From NCBI GenBank assembly GCA_017998195.1, contig JAGODN010000150.1:1-6412 (forward strand): a stretch of DNA of 6,412 bases, written 5' to 3'. The stretch is from Desulfobulbus sp. (GTDB lineage Bacteria > Desulfobacterota > Desulfobulbia > Desulfobulbales > Desulfobulbaceae). The notes beneath the pieces are model-generated. The model had not been told where the DNA came from. It did not search any database and saw only the letters and a list, made by a program, of their open reading frames with translations. Shown here piece after piece: positions 1-5,002 of this stretch (position 1 is its first letter; every line of letters starts with the position of its first letter). A program made the position numbers and the translations under genes.

Positions 1-341
1 TCGCAGCCGCCGCCCAGGGCAAAGCCGTTGACCGCGGCGATCACCGGGATGGGCAGAGCCTGCAGGCTGCTGATCACCTCCTGGCCGAATTGGGCGAACT
101 GTTTGGCGCCCAGCGGTGACAGGGTGGCGATCTCGGTGATGTCGGCCCCGGCGATGAAGGATTTTTCGCCGGCGCCGGTGAGGATCAGAACGCGCACGGT
201 TTCGTCGGCGTCGACCTGGCGGACAGCGTCGGCGAGTTCGGTGAGGAGGGCGGAATTGAGGGCGTTGAGGGCTTTGGGGCGATTGAAGGTGAGGGTGGCG
301 ATGCCATCGGTACAGGTGAGATCCAGACAGGTATAGGTCAC
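1..341 (-). CDS. Enoyl-CoA hydratase/isomerase (crotonase family), N-terminal part, cut by the window edge
   Basis: Crotonase-family enzymes of this type hydrate trans-2-enoyl-CoA to 3-hydroxyacyl-CoA in beta-oxidation or butyrate-type pathways, in the cytoplasm. Reading leftwards from 341 gives 113 complete codons with no stop. The N-terminus has the usual family pattern: a beta strand followed by FNRPKALNALN (residues 19-29). The first oxyanion-hole motif SFIAGADI is at 61-68 and the second, ALGGGC, at 108-113. The next codon begins GA, consistent with the first catalytic glutamate of the family, but is cut by the edge. The second catalytic acid and the C-terminal half lie outside. The start is GTG (341-339), chosen because AAGGAG (348-353) lies 6 nt upstream and the reading starts right at the conserved first strand; no ATG fits. 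It is probably transcribed from the sigma-70-like promoter at 547-575. The exact substrate (short-chain, crotonyl-CoA or other) cannot be told from this half. Confidence 0.9.
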   Translation of the reverse strand, partial: MTYTCLDLTCTDGIATLTFNRPKALNALNSALLTELADAVRQVDADETVRVLILTGAGEKSFIAGADITEIATLSPLGAKQFAQFGQEVISSLQALPIPVIAAVNGFALGGGC

Positions 342-347
342 CGTGTG

Positions 348-353
348 CTCCTT
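348..353 (-). promoter_or_regulatory. Ribosome binding site deciding the GTG start of the enoyl-CoA hydratase
   Basis: AAGGAG on the minus strand, 6 nt before the GTG at 341-339. It is a near-ideal Shine-Dalgarno and is the reason for choosing a non-ATG start. Confidence 0.75.
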
Positions 354-450
354 GTGTGGGGATGATCTGCGATCGTTTGCCGGAACCGGTCGCAGCCGGC
401 GGGGTGGGATGGCAAGCCGGCAACGCCGGCGGTCCGCCCGTTTGCCCGGG

Positions 451-540
451 GAGGGAAAAAGCGGCGGGACCGGGGCTGCGCCGCCCTGCCGGAACCGCGC
501 AGCGACAAGCGGTCTGAACGAGAGCCTACAGACGCAAAAT
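451..540 (-). ncRNA. Structured non-coding leader with terminator-like hairpin (attenuator or small RNA candidate)
   Basis: Transcription from the promoter at 547-575 should begin near 540 and run leftwards. The first ~85 nt contain a 5-bp stem with a 12-nt loop (512-533), a second 5-bp stem (494-498 with 509-513) that competes with the first for two bases, and then a 6-bp G+C stem GCGGCG/CGCCGC (484-479 with 466-461, 12-nt loop). The last stem is followed directly by T5 (460-456), as in an intrinsic terminator. No ATG or GTG occurs between 540 and 342 on this strand, so a leader peptide starting with either codon is excluded. Either some transcripts stop here, giving an ~85-nt RNA, or the hairpin attenuates the enoyl-CoA hydratase gene about 115 nt downstream. 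The stem is short and the loop large, so termination may be weak. I do not recognise a known riboswitch or sRNA family. Confidence 0.3.
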
Positions 541-546
541 GTGCAA

Positions 547-575
547 TATCTATTTCAAATGGGATGCCCTGTCAA
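547..575 (-). promoter_or_regulatory. Sigma-70-type promoter for the enoyl-CoA hydratase gene
   Basis: On the minus strand TTGACA (575-570, perfect -35) is followed by exactly 17 nt and then TAGATA (552-547; consensus TATAAT, 4 of 6). The A/T-rich block just upstream (576-585) could act as an UP element. This is the most A+T-rich patch in an otherwise very GC-rich region and lies correctly between the end of ridA and the hydratase start. The predicted transcription start near 540 leaves a long leader of about 200 nt. Confidence 0.7.
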
Positions 576-616
576 ATATTTTTTCGTCGCCGGAACGGCG
601 GCCGCGGCGGGCGGAA

Positions 617-656
617 GACAAGGAAAACAAGGGGGTTGTGCGGGGCGACCGCACCC
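617..656 (-). terminator. Candidate intrinsic terminator of the flavoprotein-ridA operon
   Basis: Beginning 10 nt after the ridA stop on the minus strand is the hairpin GTGCGG-TCGCC-CCGCAC (654-638: 6-bp stem, 5-nt loop). The stem can be lengthened with GGG/CCC across a two-base bulge. A T-rich stretch (about 628-617) follows, but it is interrupted by C and G, so this is an imperfect terminator. Its position, between the operon end and the next promoter, supports the call. Confidence 0.4.
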
Positions 657-663
657 GGCCGAC

Positions 664-1068
664 TCAGGCGCGGCCGGCCGGGGACGGGGCCAGGGCGATG
701 ATCGCCTCAACCTCGAGCGGCGCGCCCAGGGGCAGGGCCGCCACCTGGACCGTGCTCCGCGCCGGAAACGGCTCGCCAAACCACTCGCGGTAGACCCCGT
801 TGAGCCGCTGGAAGTCCCCGAGATCGGTAAGGAACACGGTCACCTTGACGGCATCGGCAAGCTGGCCGCCGGCTGCCTCGGCAATCGCCGCGAGGTTGCG
901 GAACACCTGGCGGGACTGGGCCTCGATGTCGCCCCCGACCAGCTGACCGGTGCGCGGGTCGACCGGCAGGGTGCCGGAGACGAACAGCAGGTGGCCGAAA
1001 TGCACGGCCTGGGAGTAGGGGCCGATGGCGGCGGGCGCCTGGTCGGTGTGCACGGCGGACCTGGTCAT
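664..1068 (-). CDS. ridA: RidA family enamine/imine deaminase
   Basis: RidA (YjgF/YER057c/UK114 family) is a small cytosolic trimer that hydrolyses reactive enamines and imines, such as 2-aminoacrylate, released by PLP- or flavin-dependent enzymes, giving ketoacids and ammonia. The protein has 134 residues, close to the usual ~128. Visible family features are APAAIGPYSQAV (11-22), SGTLPVDP (31-38), a central AVKVTVFLTDLGDF segment (73-86), the conserved active-site arginine in FPARSTVQVA (R104) and the C-terminal glutamate in LEVEAI (E121). All key positions for deaminase-type RidA are present. The start ATG (1068-1066) overlaps the upstream stop as ATGA, and GGGAGG (1080-1075) lies 6 nt before it inside the upstream gene, so translation is probably coupled to the flavoprotein. 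The same frame continues open upstream to 1836, but that extension runs through the flavoprotein gene in another frame and is not part of RidA. Confidence 0.95.
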   Translation of the reverse strand: MTRSAVHTDQAPAAIGPYSQAVHFGHLLFVSGTLPVDPRTGQLVGGDIEAQSRQVFRNLAAIAEAAGGQLADAVKVTVFLTDLGDFQRLNGVYREWFGEPFPARSTVQVAALPLGAPLEVEAIIALAPSPAGRA

Positions 1069-2474
1069 GGGGATCCTCCCTGGGTGTGGCGGTGGACGAT
1101 GGCCCGGGCCGCGATCAGGCCGGTGGCCGCGGCCGAGACGATGTTGCCGGCCACGCCCGGACCGTCGCCGGCCACGAACAGCCCGCGTACCGCGGTCTCG
1201 AGGTGGTTGTCGGTCTCCACCTGGGTGGCGAAGAACTTGATCTCCGGGGCGTAGAGCAGGGTCTCGTCGTTGGCCACCCCGGGGAGCACCAGGTTGAGTC
1301 GCTCCAAACCGTCCACCAGGTTGGTGAGGATCCGCTCCGGCAGGGCCATGGCGATGTCGCCGCAGACCACGTTGGTGAGCGTCGGCTCGATGTAGCTGTT
1401 GCGGATGCGGTTCCAGGTGGAGCGCCGGCCGCGGCGCAGGTCGCCGTAGCGCTGCAGGATCGGCCGGCCGCCGCCGATCAGGGTGGCCAGTTTGCCGATG
1501 GACTCGCCGTAGGCCTGGTTGTCCTCCACCGGGTCGGTGAGGATCACCTTGGAGAGGAAGGCGAAGTTGGTGTTGGCCGATTTCCGGTCCATCAGCGCGT
1601 GGCCGTTGACGCAGACGAAGTCCTGGTAGTTCTCCAACGCCACGTAGCCGCCGAAATTGGTGCAGAAGGTGCGGGTCTGGTCGTCGTAGCGGTTGGTGCG
1701 GATGAAGAAGGTCGGGTCGTAGATGACCTCGCAGAGGTCCTGCATGATCTCGTTGTGCACCTCGACCCGCACCCCGACCTCGATCCCCCGCTGGGACAGG
1801 CCGATGGCGTGGCGGCCGGCGAGGGCGCCCATCCATTCGGCCCCGACCCGGCCGGGGGCGAGGATGACGCTTTTCGCCGCGTAGGTGTCGCGGTCGGTGA
1901 CCACCCCGGTCACCCGGCCGTCCTCGACGAGCAGGTCGCGCACGTTCTCGGAGTGGTGGAAGACCACGCCCCGCGCCTCGATCTGCCGGGCCATGGCGTC
2001 GATGTGGCGGGGCAGGTTGTCGCTGCCCAGGTGCTTCTGGCGGATGAGCAGCAGGTCGATGCCGTGCTTGCGCGCCTCCTTGCGGATGGTGCGGGCCGCC
2101 GCCATGTCGGTGGGGAAGACCTGGCCGTCCATGCCGTAGCGGTTGAAGATGGCCTCGGTCTCGTCGATCAGCTGGCAGGCCTCGGCCAGGCCGAGGAACT
2201 GGGTGAGGTCGGTCTTGCCGAGCTTGTGGATGAAGTTGAGCTTGCCGTCGGAAAAGAGCCCGGCCCCGCCGACGCCGCAGAGAATGTTGCAGGGCCGGCA
2301 GTGGACGCAGCCGTGGTCGCCGATCGGGCAGTGGCGCTTGAGCGGCGGTTTGCCCTTTTCAAGGAGCAGCACCCGCAGGGAGGAGTGCTCGCTCAGCCAG
2401 TGGGCGGCGAACAGGCCGGCCGGGCCGCCGCCGACAATGATCACGTCAAAGGTGCGTGCGCTTGCTGTACTCAT
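1065..2474 (-). CDS. FAD-dependent dehydrogenase of the uncharacterised COG2509 type, with five-cysteine motif
   Basis: A 469-residue flavoprotein of unknown substrate, predicted cytoplasmic. The N-terminus DVIIVGGGPAGL (10-21) is the Rossmann FAD/ADP-binding motif, with the acidic end of the second strand at E39. The C-terminus GLFVAGDGPGVAGN (431-444) followed by AAATGLIAA is the second FAD-contacting motif. Between them, C49, C56, C59, C62 and C66 form C-x6-C-x2-C-x2-C-x3-C, followed by GVGGAGLFSDGKLN (67-80). I recognise this block as characteristic of COG2509 proteins. The cysteines could bind an iron-sulfur cluster or zinc; the sequence alone does not decide. The start at 2474 puts the Rossmann motif at residue 10. 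An in-frame ATG at 2576 would add 34 Arg/Pro-rich residues unlike the family, so I reject it, although the Shine-Dalgarno before 2474 (GAGG, 3 nt away) is poorly spaced. The stop overlaps the ridA start by 4 bp. Related alternatives are geranylgeranyl-reductase-like or other FAD oxidoreductases, but the cysteine block favours COG2509. Confidence 0.88.
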   Translation of the reverse strand: MSTASARTFDVIIVGGGPAGLFAAHWLSEHSSLRVLLLEKGKPPLKRHCPIGDHGCVHCRPCNILCGVGGAGLFSDGKLNFIHKLGKTDLTQFLGLAEACQLIDETEAIFNRYGMDGQVFPTDMAAARTIRKEARKHGIDLLLIRQKHLGSDNLPRHIDAMARQIEARGVVFHHSENVRDLLVEDGRVTGVVTDRDTYAAKSVILAPGRVGAEWMGALAGRHAIGLSQRGIEVGVRVEVHNEIMQDLCEVIYDPTFFIRTNRYDDQTRTFCTNFGGYVALENYQDFVCVNGHALMDRKSANTNFAFLSKVILTDPVEDNQAYGESIGKLATLIGGGRPILQRYGDLRRGRRSTWNRIRNSYIEPTLTNVVCGDIAMALPERILTNLVDGLERLNLVLPGVANDETLLYAPEIKFFATQVETDNHLETAVRGLFVAGDGPGVAGNIVSAAATGLIAARAIVHRHTQGGSP

Positions 2475-2532
2475 GGCCCTCGGCGGGTGACGGCAACGAG
2501 GCCGGCGGACGATTCGGGGCGGCTGCGAACCT

Positions 2533-2549
2533 CCGGCGGACACCGCCGG
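2533..2549 (-). other. Perfect hairpin in the leader of the flavoprotein gene
   Basis: Minus-strand CCGGCGG-TGT-CCGCCGG: a perfect 7-bp all-G+C stem with a 3-nt loop, about 60 nt upstream of the flavoprotein start. No T run follows, so it is not an intrinsic terminator. It may be a leader RNA structure or a protein-binding palindrome, or chance in very GC-rich DNA. Confidence 0.3.
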
Positions 2550-2675
2550 CCCCGCCCATGATCGTTGTTCTGCCATATTTCACGGTTCTTGACCAGCCGT
2601 TTTCCGGCACGGGACGCCCGGCGGAATCGCGAACTGGCGGAGGGGCCGGCCAGGGCCGCAGCGGCGGAGAAAAAG

Positions 2676-2690
2676 TGGAAAAATTATTGC
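2676..2690 (+). promoter_or_regulatory. Possible sigma-54 (RpoN) promoter upstream of orn
   Basis: TGGAAAAATTATTGC has the invariant GG and GC of sigma-54 promoters separated by 10 nt, plus the TTGC of the -12 element (consensus TGGCAC-N5-TTGC). The -24 element lacks both C residues. A transcript starting ~12 nt downstream would leave an ~83-nt leader before orn. No sigma-70 pair with good spacing is visible on this strand. I see no clear enhancer-binding-protein site, so this stays tentative. Confidence 0.3.
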
Positions 2691-2784
2691 CCGAACGAAC
2701 AAGCTGTGGTCCAGTGAGTGCCGGAGGGGACCGGCGCGGTGCGACGGCCCGAACCCGTCCAGAGCGCGCAGAGAACGACTTTCT

Positions 2785-3324
2785 ATGAAAGATGACGGCA
2801 ACCTGGTGTGGATCGACCTGGAGATGACCGGGTTGAATCCCTTCACCGATCGGATTCTGGAAGTGGCGACGGTGGTCACCGATTCACGGCTGGAGATCCT
2901 TGCCGACGGCCCGGTCCTCGCCCTCTATCAGCCGGAGGAGGTGCTCGCCGCCATGGACCGCTGGAACAGCGAGCACCACCGGCAGTCGGGCCTCCTGGAC
3001 CGGGTCCGCAGGAGCACCTACACCTGTCGCCAGGCGGAGTTGGAAACGCTCGCCTTTCTCCGCCAGTGGGTGGACGAGCGGGTCTCTCCCATGTGCGGCA
3101 ACTCGGTCTGGCACGATCGCCGCTTTCTCGCCCGCTTCATGCCCGAATTGGAGCATTTCTTCCACTACCGCAACATCGATGTCAGCACCCTCAAGGAACT
3201 GGCCCTGCGCTGGGCCCCGGACCTGGCCAAGTTCAACAAGGCGGGCCGGCACCTGGCGCATGATGACATCCGCGAATCCATTGCCGAACTCAAGCATTAC
3301 AGCGACTGCTTCATCAGGAAATAG
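2785..3324 (+). CDS. orn: Oligoribonuclease (DEDDh 3'-5' exoribonuclease)
   Basis: Orn degrades 2-5-nt RNAs (nanoRNAs), above all dinucleotides including pGpG from cyclic-di-GMP turnover, to mononucleotides. It is a cytoplasmic Mg-dependent dimer. The protein has 179 residues, matching the family (about 180). All DEDDh catalytic residues are present: D11 and E13 in WIDLEMTGLNP, D111 in CGNSVWHDRRFL, and H156 and D161 in the segment GRHLAHDDIRES. Other family signatures are MDRWNSEHHRQSGL (57-70), FFHYRNIDVSTLKELALRW (125-143) and the family C-terminus. The ATG at 2785 places the first catalytic Asp at residue 11, as expected. The Shine-Dalgarno is weak (GAGAA at 2771-2775, 9 nt away). It is transcribed away from the flavoprotein operon, possibly from the sigma-54-like site at 2676-2690, and is followed by a 124-nt gap with three hairpins before the Cache gene. 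Confidence 0.97.
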   Translation: MKDDGNLVWIDLEMTGLNPFTDRILEVATVVTDSRLEILADGPVLALYQPEEVLAAMDRWNSEHHRQSGLLDRVRRSTYTCRQAELETLAFLRQWVDERVSPMCGNSVWHDRRFLARFMPELEHFFHYRNIDVSTLKELALRWAPDLAKFNKAGRHLAHDDIRESIAELKHYSDCFIRK

Positions 3325-3325
3325 C

Positions 3326-3418
3326 CCGACCGGCAGGTCGGCCCGTCCGGAATGGATTCCGGGACGACCGCAGAACCGGCGGCCGAGTCCGGGACTGCCG
3401 GGACCGTGGTGCCGGTCC
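3326..3418 (+). repeat. Three successive hairpins between orn and the Cache-domain gene
   Basis: Just after the orn stop: CCGACC-GGCA-GGTCGG (3326-3341, perfect 6-bp stem); then CCGGAAT-GG-ATTCCGG (3347-3362, 7 bp, innermost pair probably open); then GGACCG-TGGTGC-CGGTCC (3401-3418, perfect 6-bp stem) ending 17 nt before the Shine-Dalgarno of the next gene. None is followed by a T run, so Rho-independent termination is unlikely. They may protect the 3' end of orn mRNA, mark a processing site, or be chance in GC-rich DNA. Confidence 0.4.
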
Positions 3419-3435
3419 GCAACCCTTGCATCGAG

Positions 3436-3441
3436 AAGGAG
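3436..3441 (+). promoter_or_regulatory. Ribosome binding site deciding the GTG start of the Cache-domain gene
   Basis: AAGGAG, 7 nt before the GTG at 3449. An ATG at 3442 touches the Shine-Dalgarno and is out of frame, so it cannot be the start. Confidence 0.7.
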
Positions 3442-3448
3442 ATGTGTT

Positions 3449-4018
3449 GTGCAAACGTACCTGACCGCACTGATCACCGCCCTGTTCCTGGCGCTGGCCA
3501 CGGCCCACTGCACCGCCGGGACAACGGCCGAACAACTGGCGGCCGAATCCGAGGCCTACGTGAAGACCACGGTCCGGTCCAGCCCGTCCCGGCCGGAAAC
3601 CATCGCCGCCAAGGTCGAGGAGGCCTGTGCCCTGCTCGCCAGGGAGGGGGCTGCGGCCTTCCCCCGCTTCAAGGGCAAGGGCAGTCCTTTTCTGTTCGAG
3701 GGCACCTATATCTGGGTGCACACCCTCGGCGAAACCCGCATGCTCATGCACCCGATCAAGTACAAGATGGAAGGCAGGGAACTGGCCGATCTGAAAGACG
3801 AAAAGGGCAAACCCTTCTTTGTGGCCATGAACGATCTGGCCCGCACCGAGGGCCAGGGCTGGGTGGGCTACCACTGGCCGGTGCCGGGCTCCAAGGAGAT
3901 CGCCCACAAGGTTTCGTATGTGAAAAAATGCACCATGGCCGACGGTGTCGAGGTGGTTGTCGGCGCCGGCATCTACCACCTGGACCCGGCGGATATCGCC
4001 CGGCTGGACATCCACTGA
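3449..4018 (+). CDS. Secreted single-Cache-domain protein
   Basis: A 189-residue protein with an N-terminal signal peptide: hydrophobic core at about 4-19 (YLTALITALFLALATA), probable signal peptidase I cleavage near A23 (CTA before GTTAEQ). C21 does not sit in a standard lipobox because His precedes it. The mature part looks like one extracytoplasmic Cache domain (sCache_2 type): helix about 25-70, then GTYIWVHTLGETRMLMHP (85-102), GRELADLKDEKGKPF (109-123), GQGWVGYHWPVPG (135-147), KVSYVKK (154-160) and VVVGAGIYHLDP (169-180). Cache domains bind small ligands such as organic acids or amino acids and are usually sensors in chemoreceptors or histidine kinases. Here no membrane-spanning or signalling domain follows, so it is a free periplasmic binder or an adaptor for an unlinked receptor; ligand unknown. 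C60 and C161 could form a disulfide. The GTG start follows from AAGGAG 7 nt upstream and gives a complete signal peptide. The frame is open upstream to 2900, but only as an overlap with orn. Confidence 0.82.
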   Translation: MQTYLTALITALFLALATAHCTAGTTAEQLAAESEAYVKTTVRSSPSRPETIAAKVEEACALLAREGAAAFPRFKGKGSPFLFEGTYIWVHTLGETRMLMHPIKYKMEGRELADLKDEKGKPFFVAMNDLARTEGQGWVGYHWPVPGSKEIAHKVSYVKKCTMADGVEVVVGAGIYHLDPADIARLDIH

Positions 4019-4082
4019 CCACCGCCCGGTCCCTGCCCCGGCGAGACTCCCGGGTTGCCCCGCCACGCCGGCCCGACCCGTC

Positions 4083-4122
4083 CCGGCCGGCCCGGCCCGC
4101 CTGTCGGGCCTCGGCCGGCCGG
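4083..4122 (+). other. Very stable imperfect palindrome upstream of aat
   Basis: Outer stem of 10 bp (CCGGCCGGCC at 4083-4092 with GGCCGGCCGG at 4113-4122), a small internal loop (C opposite TC), an inner 6-bp stem (GGCCCG/CGGGCC) and a 5-nt loop CCTGT. It lies 65 nt after the Cache gene stop and ends 22 nt before the aat ATG. A short TTTC follows, not a proper T tract. It could act as a terminator, a transcript-stabilising element, or a structure affecting aat translation. It is similar on both strands because it is a palindrome. Confidence 0.55.
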
Positions 4123-4144
4123 ATGCTTTCTGCCCCGATCCGCC

Positions 4145-4828
4145 ATGCCCGTGTTCCGTCTCGTCGACGAGCCCCTTTTTCCGGCCCCTGAACTGGCCGA
4201 ACCCGACGGGTTGCTCGCCGTGGGCGGCGACCTGTCGCCCGTGCGTCTGCTCGCGGCCTACGCCCAGGGCATCTTTCCCTGGTACGCGGAGGGCGACCCG
4301 CTGCTCTGGTGGTCGCCGGCCCCCCGGCTGGTCCTCTTGCCCGCGGAGTTCCACCTGCCCCGGCGGCTGCGCCGCACCATCGCCTCAGGAAGGTTCACGG
4401 TGACGGCGGACACCGCCTTTGCCGAAGTGGTGGCTGCCTGCGCCACGGCCTCCGGCCGCCGCGAGCAGGGCACCTGGATCACCCCGGAGATGCGCCGGGC
4501 CTACGTGCGCCTGCACGAACTGGGCTATGCCCACGCCGTTGAATGCTGGCAACAGAACGAACTGGTCGGCGGGCTGTACGGGGTCTGCCTGGACCGGATG
4601 TTCTTCGGCGAGTCGATGTTCTCCCGGGTGACCGACGCCTCCAAGGTGGCCCTGGTGGCGCTGGTCGACCAGGCCCTGCGGCTCGGCATCGGCGCCATTG
4701 ACTGCCAGATGACCACCGCCCACCTGCTCCGTTTCGGCGCCCGCGAACTCGACCGGCCGGCCTTTCAGGCCCTGCTGGACGAATCCATCGATCGTTGCCG
4801 ACCGCAAAAAAAATGGCGCCTGCCGTAG
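4145..4828 (+). CDS. aat: Leucyl/phenylalanyl-tRNA-protein transferase
   Basis: Aat transfers Leu or Phe from aminoacyl-tRNA to the N-terminal Lys/Arg of proteins, making N-degrons for ClpS-ClpAP; it is cytoplasmic. The 227 residues match the family (234 in E. coli). Visible motifs in order: FPAPELAEPDGLLAVGGDLS (12-31), the signature GIFPWY (42-47) with WWSPAPR (55-61), GTWIT (109-113), HELGYAHAVE (124-133), GGLYGV (142-147), FFGESMFSR (153-161), ASKVAL (165-170) and IDCQMTTAHL (185-194). The conserved E156 and the DCQ glutamine (Q188) of the active site are present. The ATG at 4145 gives the standard N-terminus just before FPxPxxA. The frame is open upstream to an ATG at 4055, but that would read through the hairpin at 4083-4122 and add low-complexity Pro/Arg/Gly sequence. 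No clear Shine-Dalgarno precedes 4145, so translation may be weak or structure-dependent. The coding sequence ends with an A8 run four codons before the stop. No clpS or clpA is nearby. Confidence 0.95.
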   Translation: MPVFRLVDEPLFPAPELAEPDGLLAVGGDLSPVRLLAAYAQGIFPWYAEGDPLLWWSPAPRLVLLPAEFHLPRRLRRTIASGRFTVTADTAFAEVVAACATASGRREQGTWITPEMRRAYVRLHELGYAHAVECWQQNELVGGLYGVCLDRMFFGESMFSRVTDASKVALVALVDQALRLGIGAIDCQMTTAHLLRFGARELDRPAFQALLDESIDRCRPQKKWRLP

Positions 4829-5002
4829 GCTGAAAAGGAGCGAACAGCCCGGCAGACGCCAGCTCTGCACAACCGCCAGCCGCACACGACCCGGCGCGAA
4901 CGGTCGGGGCGGACAGCCGCCCGGAGGCGAGGAAAGAGACCTGCGGCACTCCGCCCTGAGCACTACGATAAGCACCACATCGTGGGAATCAAGCGGTTGC
5001 TC
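4829..5002. other. Convergent intergenic region between aat and the RelA/SpoT-like gene
   Basis: No gene is visible. There is a perfect 6-bp hairpin GGGCGG-ACAG-CCGCCC at 4907-4922 without a T run on either strand, so no confident terminator for either gene. The only hairpin-plus-T pattern is on the minus strand at 4830-4806 (4-bp GCCT/AGGC stem, then T8). It lies inside the end of aat and could stop RelA/SpoT transcripts, but the stem is weak. Confidence 0.45.

Larger units (their letters stand above)
2475..2784. other. Divergent intergenic region between the flavoprotein and orn
   Basis: No coding sequence is convincing in these 310 bases. The region must supply the promoters for both divergent genes. 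The only A+T-rich patch is at 2669-2688. It contains the sigma-54-like site for orn described separately. Read on the minus strand it gives only a weak sigma-70 match (TGGACC-N19-AATAAT, non-ideal spacing) for the flavoprotein. Nearer the flavoprotein start there is a perfect 7-bp hairpin (2533-2549). Confidence 0.6.

Noticed and set aside
28..336. A 102-codon plus-strand open frame at the left edge
   Set aside because: It is the antisense shadow of the enoyl-CoA hydratase, whose crotonase motifs are clear on the minus strand.
343..1254. A 303-codon plus-strand frame across the ridA region and the leader
   Set aside because: Antisense to ridA and to the regulatory region; no domain, and composition typical of a shadow frame.
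664..1836. A 390-codon minus-strand frame that would fuse extra sequence to RidA
   Set aside because: The extra part overlaps the flavoprotein in another frame and is Arg/Pro/Gly/His-rich junk. RidA has its own ATG and Shine-Dalgarno at 1068.
1086..2561. A 491-codon open frame on the plus strand, antisense to the flavoprotein gene
   Set aside because: It mirrors the real gene in GC-rich DNA, where stops are rare. Its translation is Val/Gly/Asp/His-rich with no recognisable domain, while the minus strand encodes a clear FAD protein.
3314..4354. A 346-codon minus-strand open frame across the Cache and aat genes
   Set aside because: Low-complexity Gly/Arg/Pro-rich translation, antisense to two genes with recognisable domains.
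4907..4922. 6-bp hairpin as a terminator between aat and the RelA/SpoT gene
   Set aside because: No T run on either strand after the stem, so there is no support for intrinsic termination.
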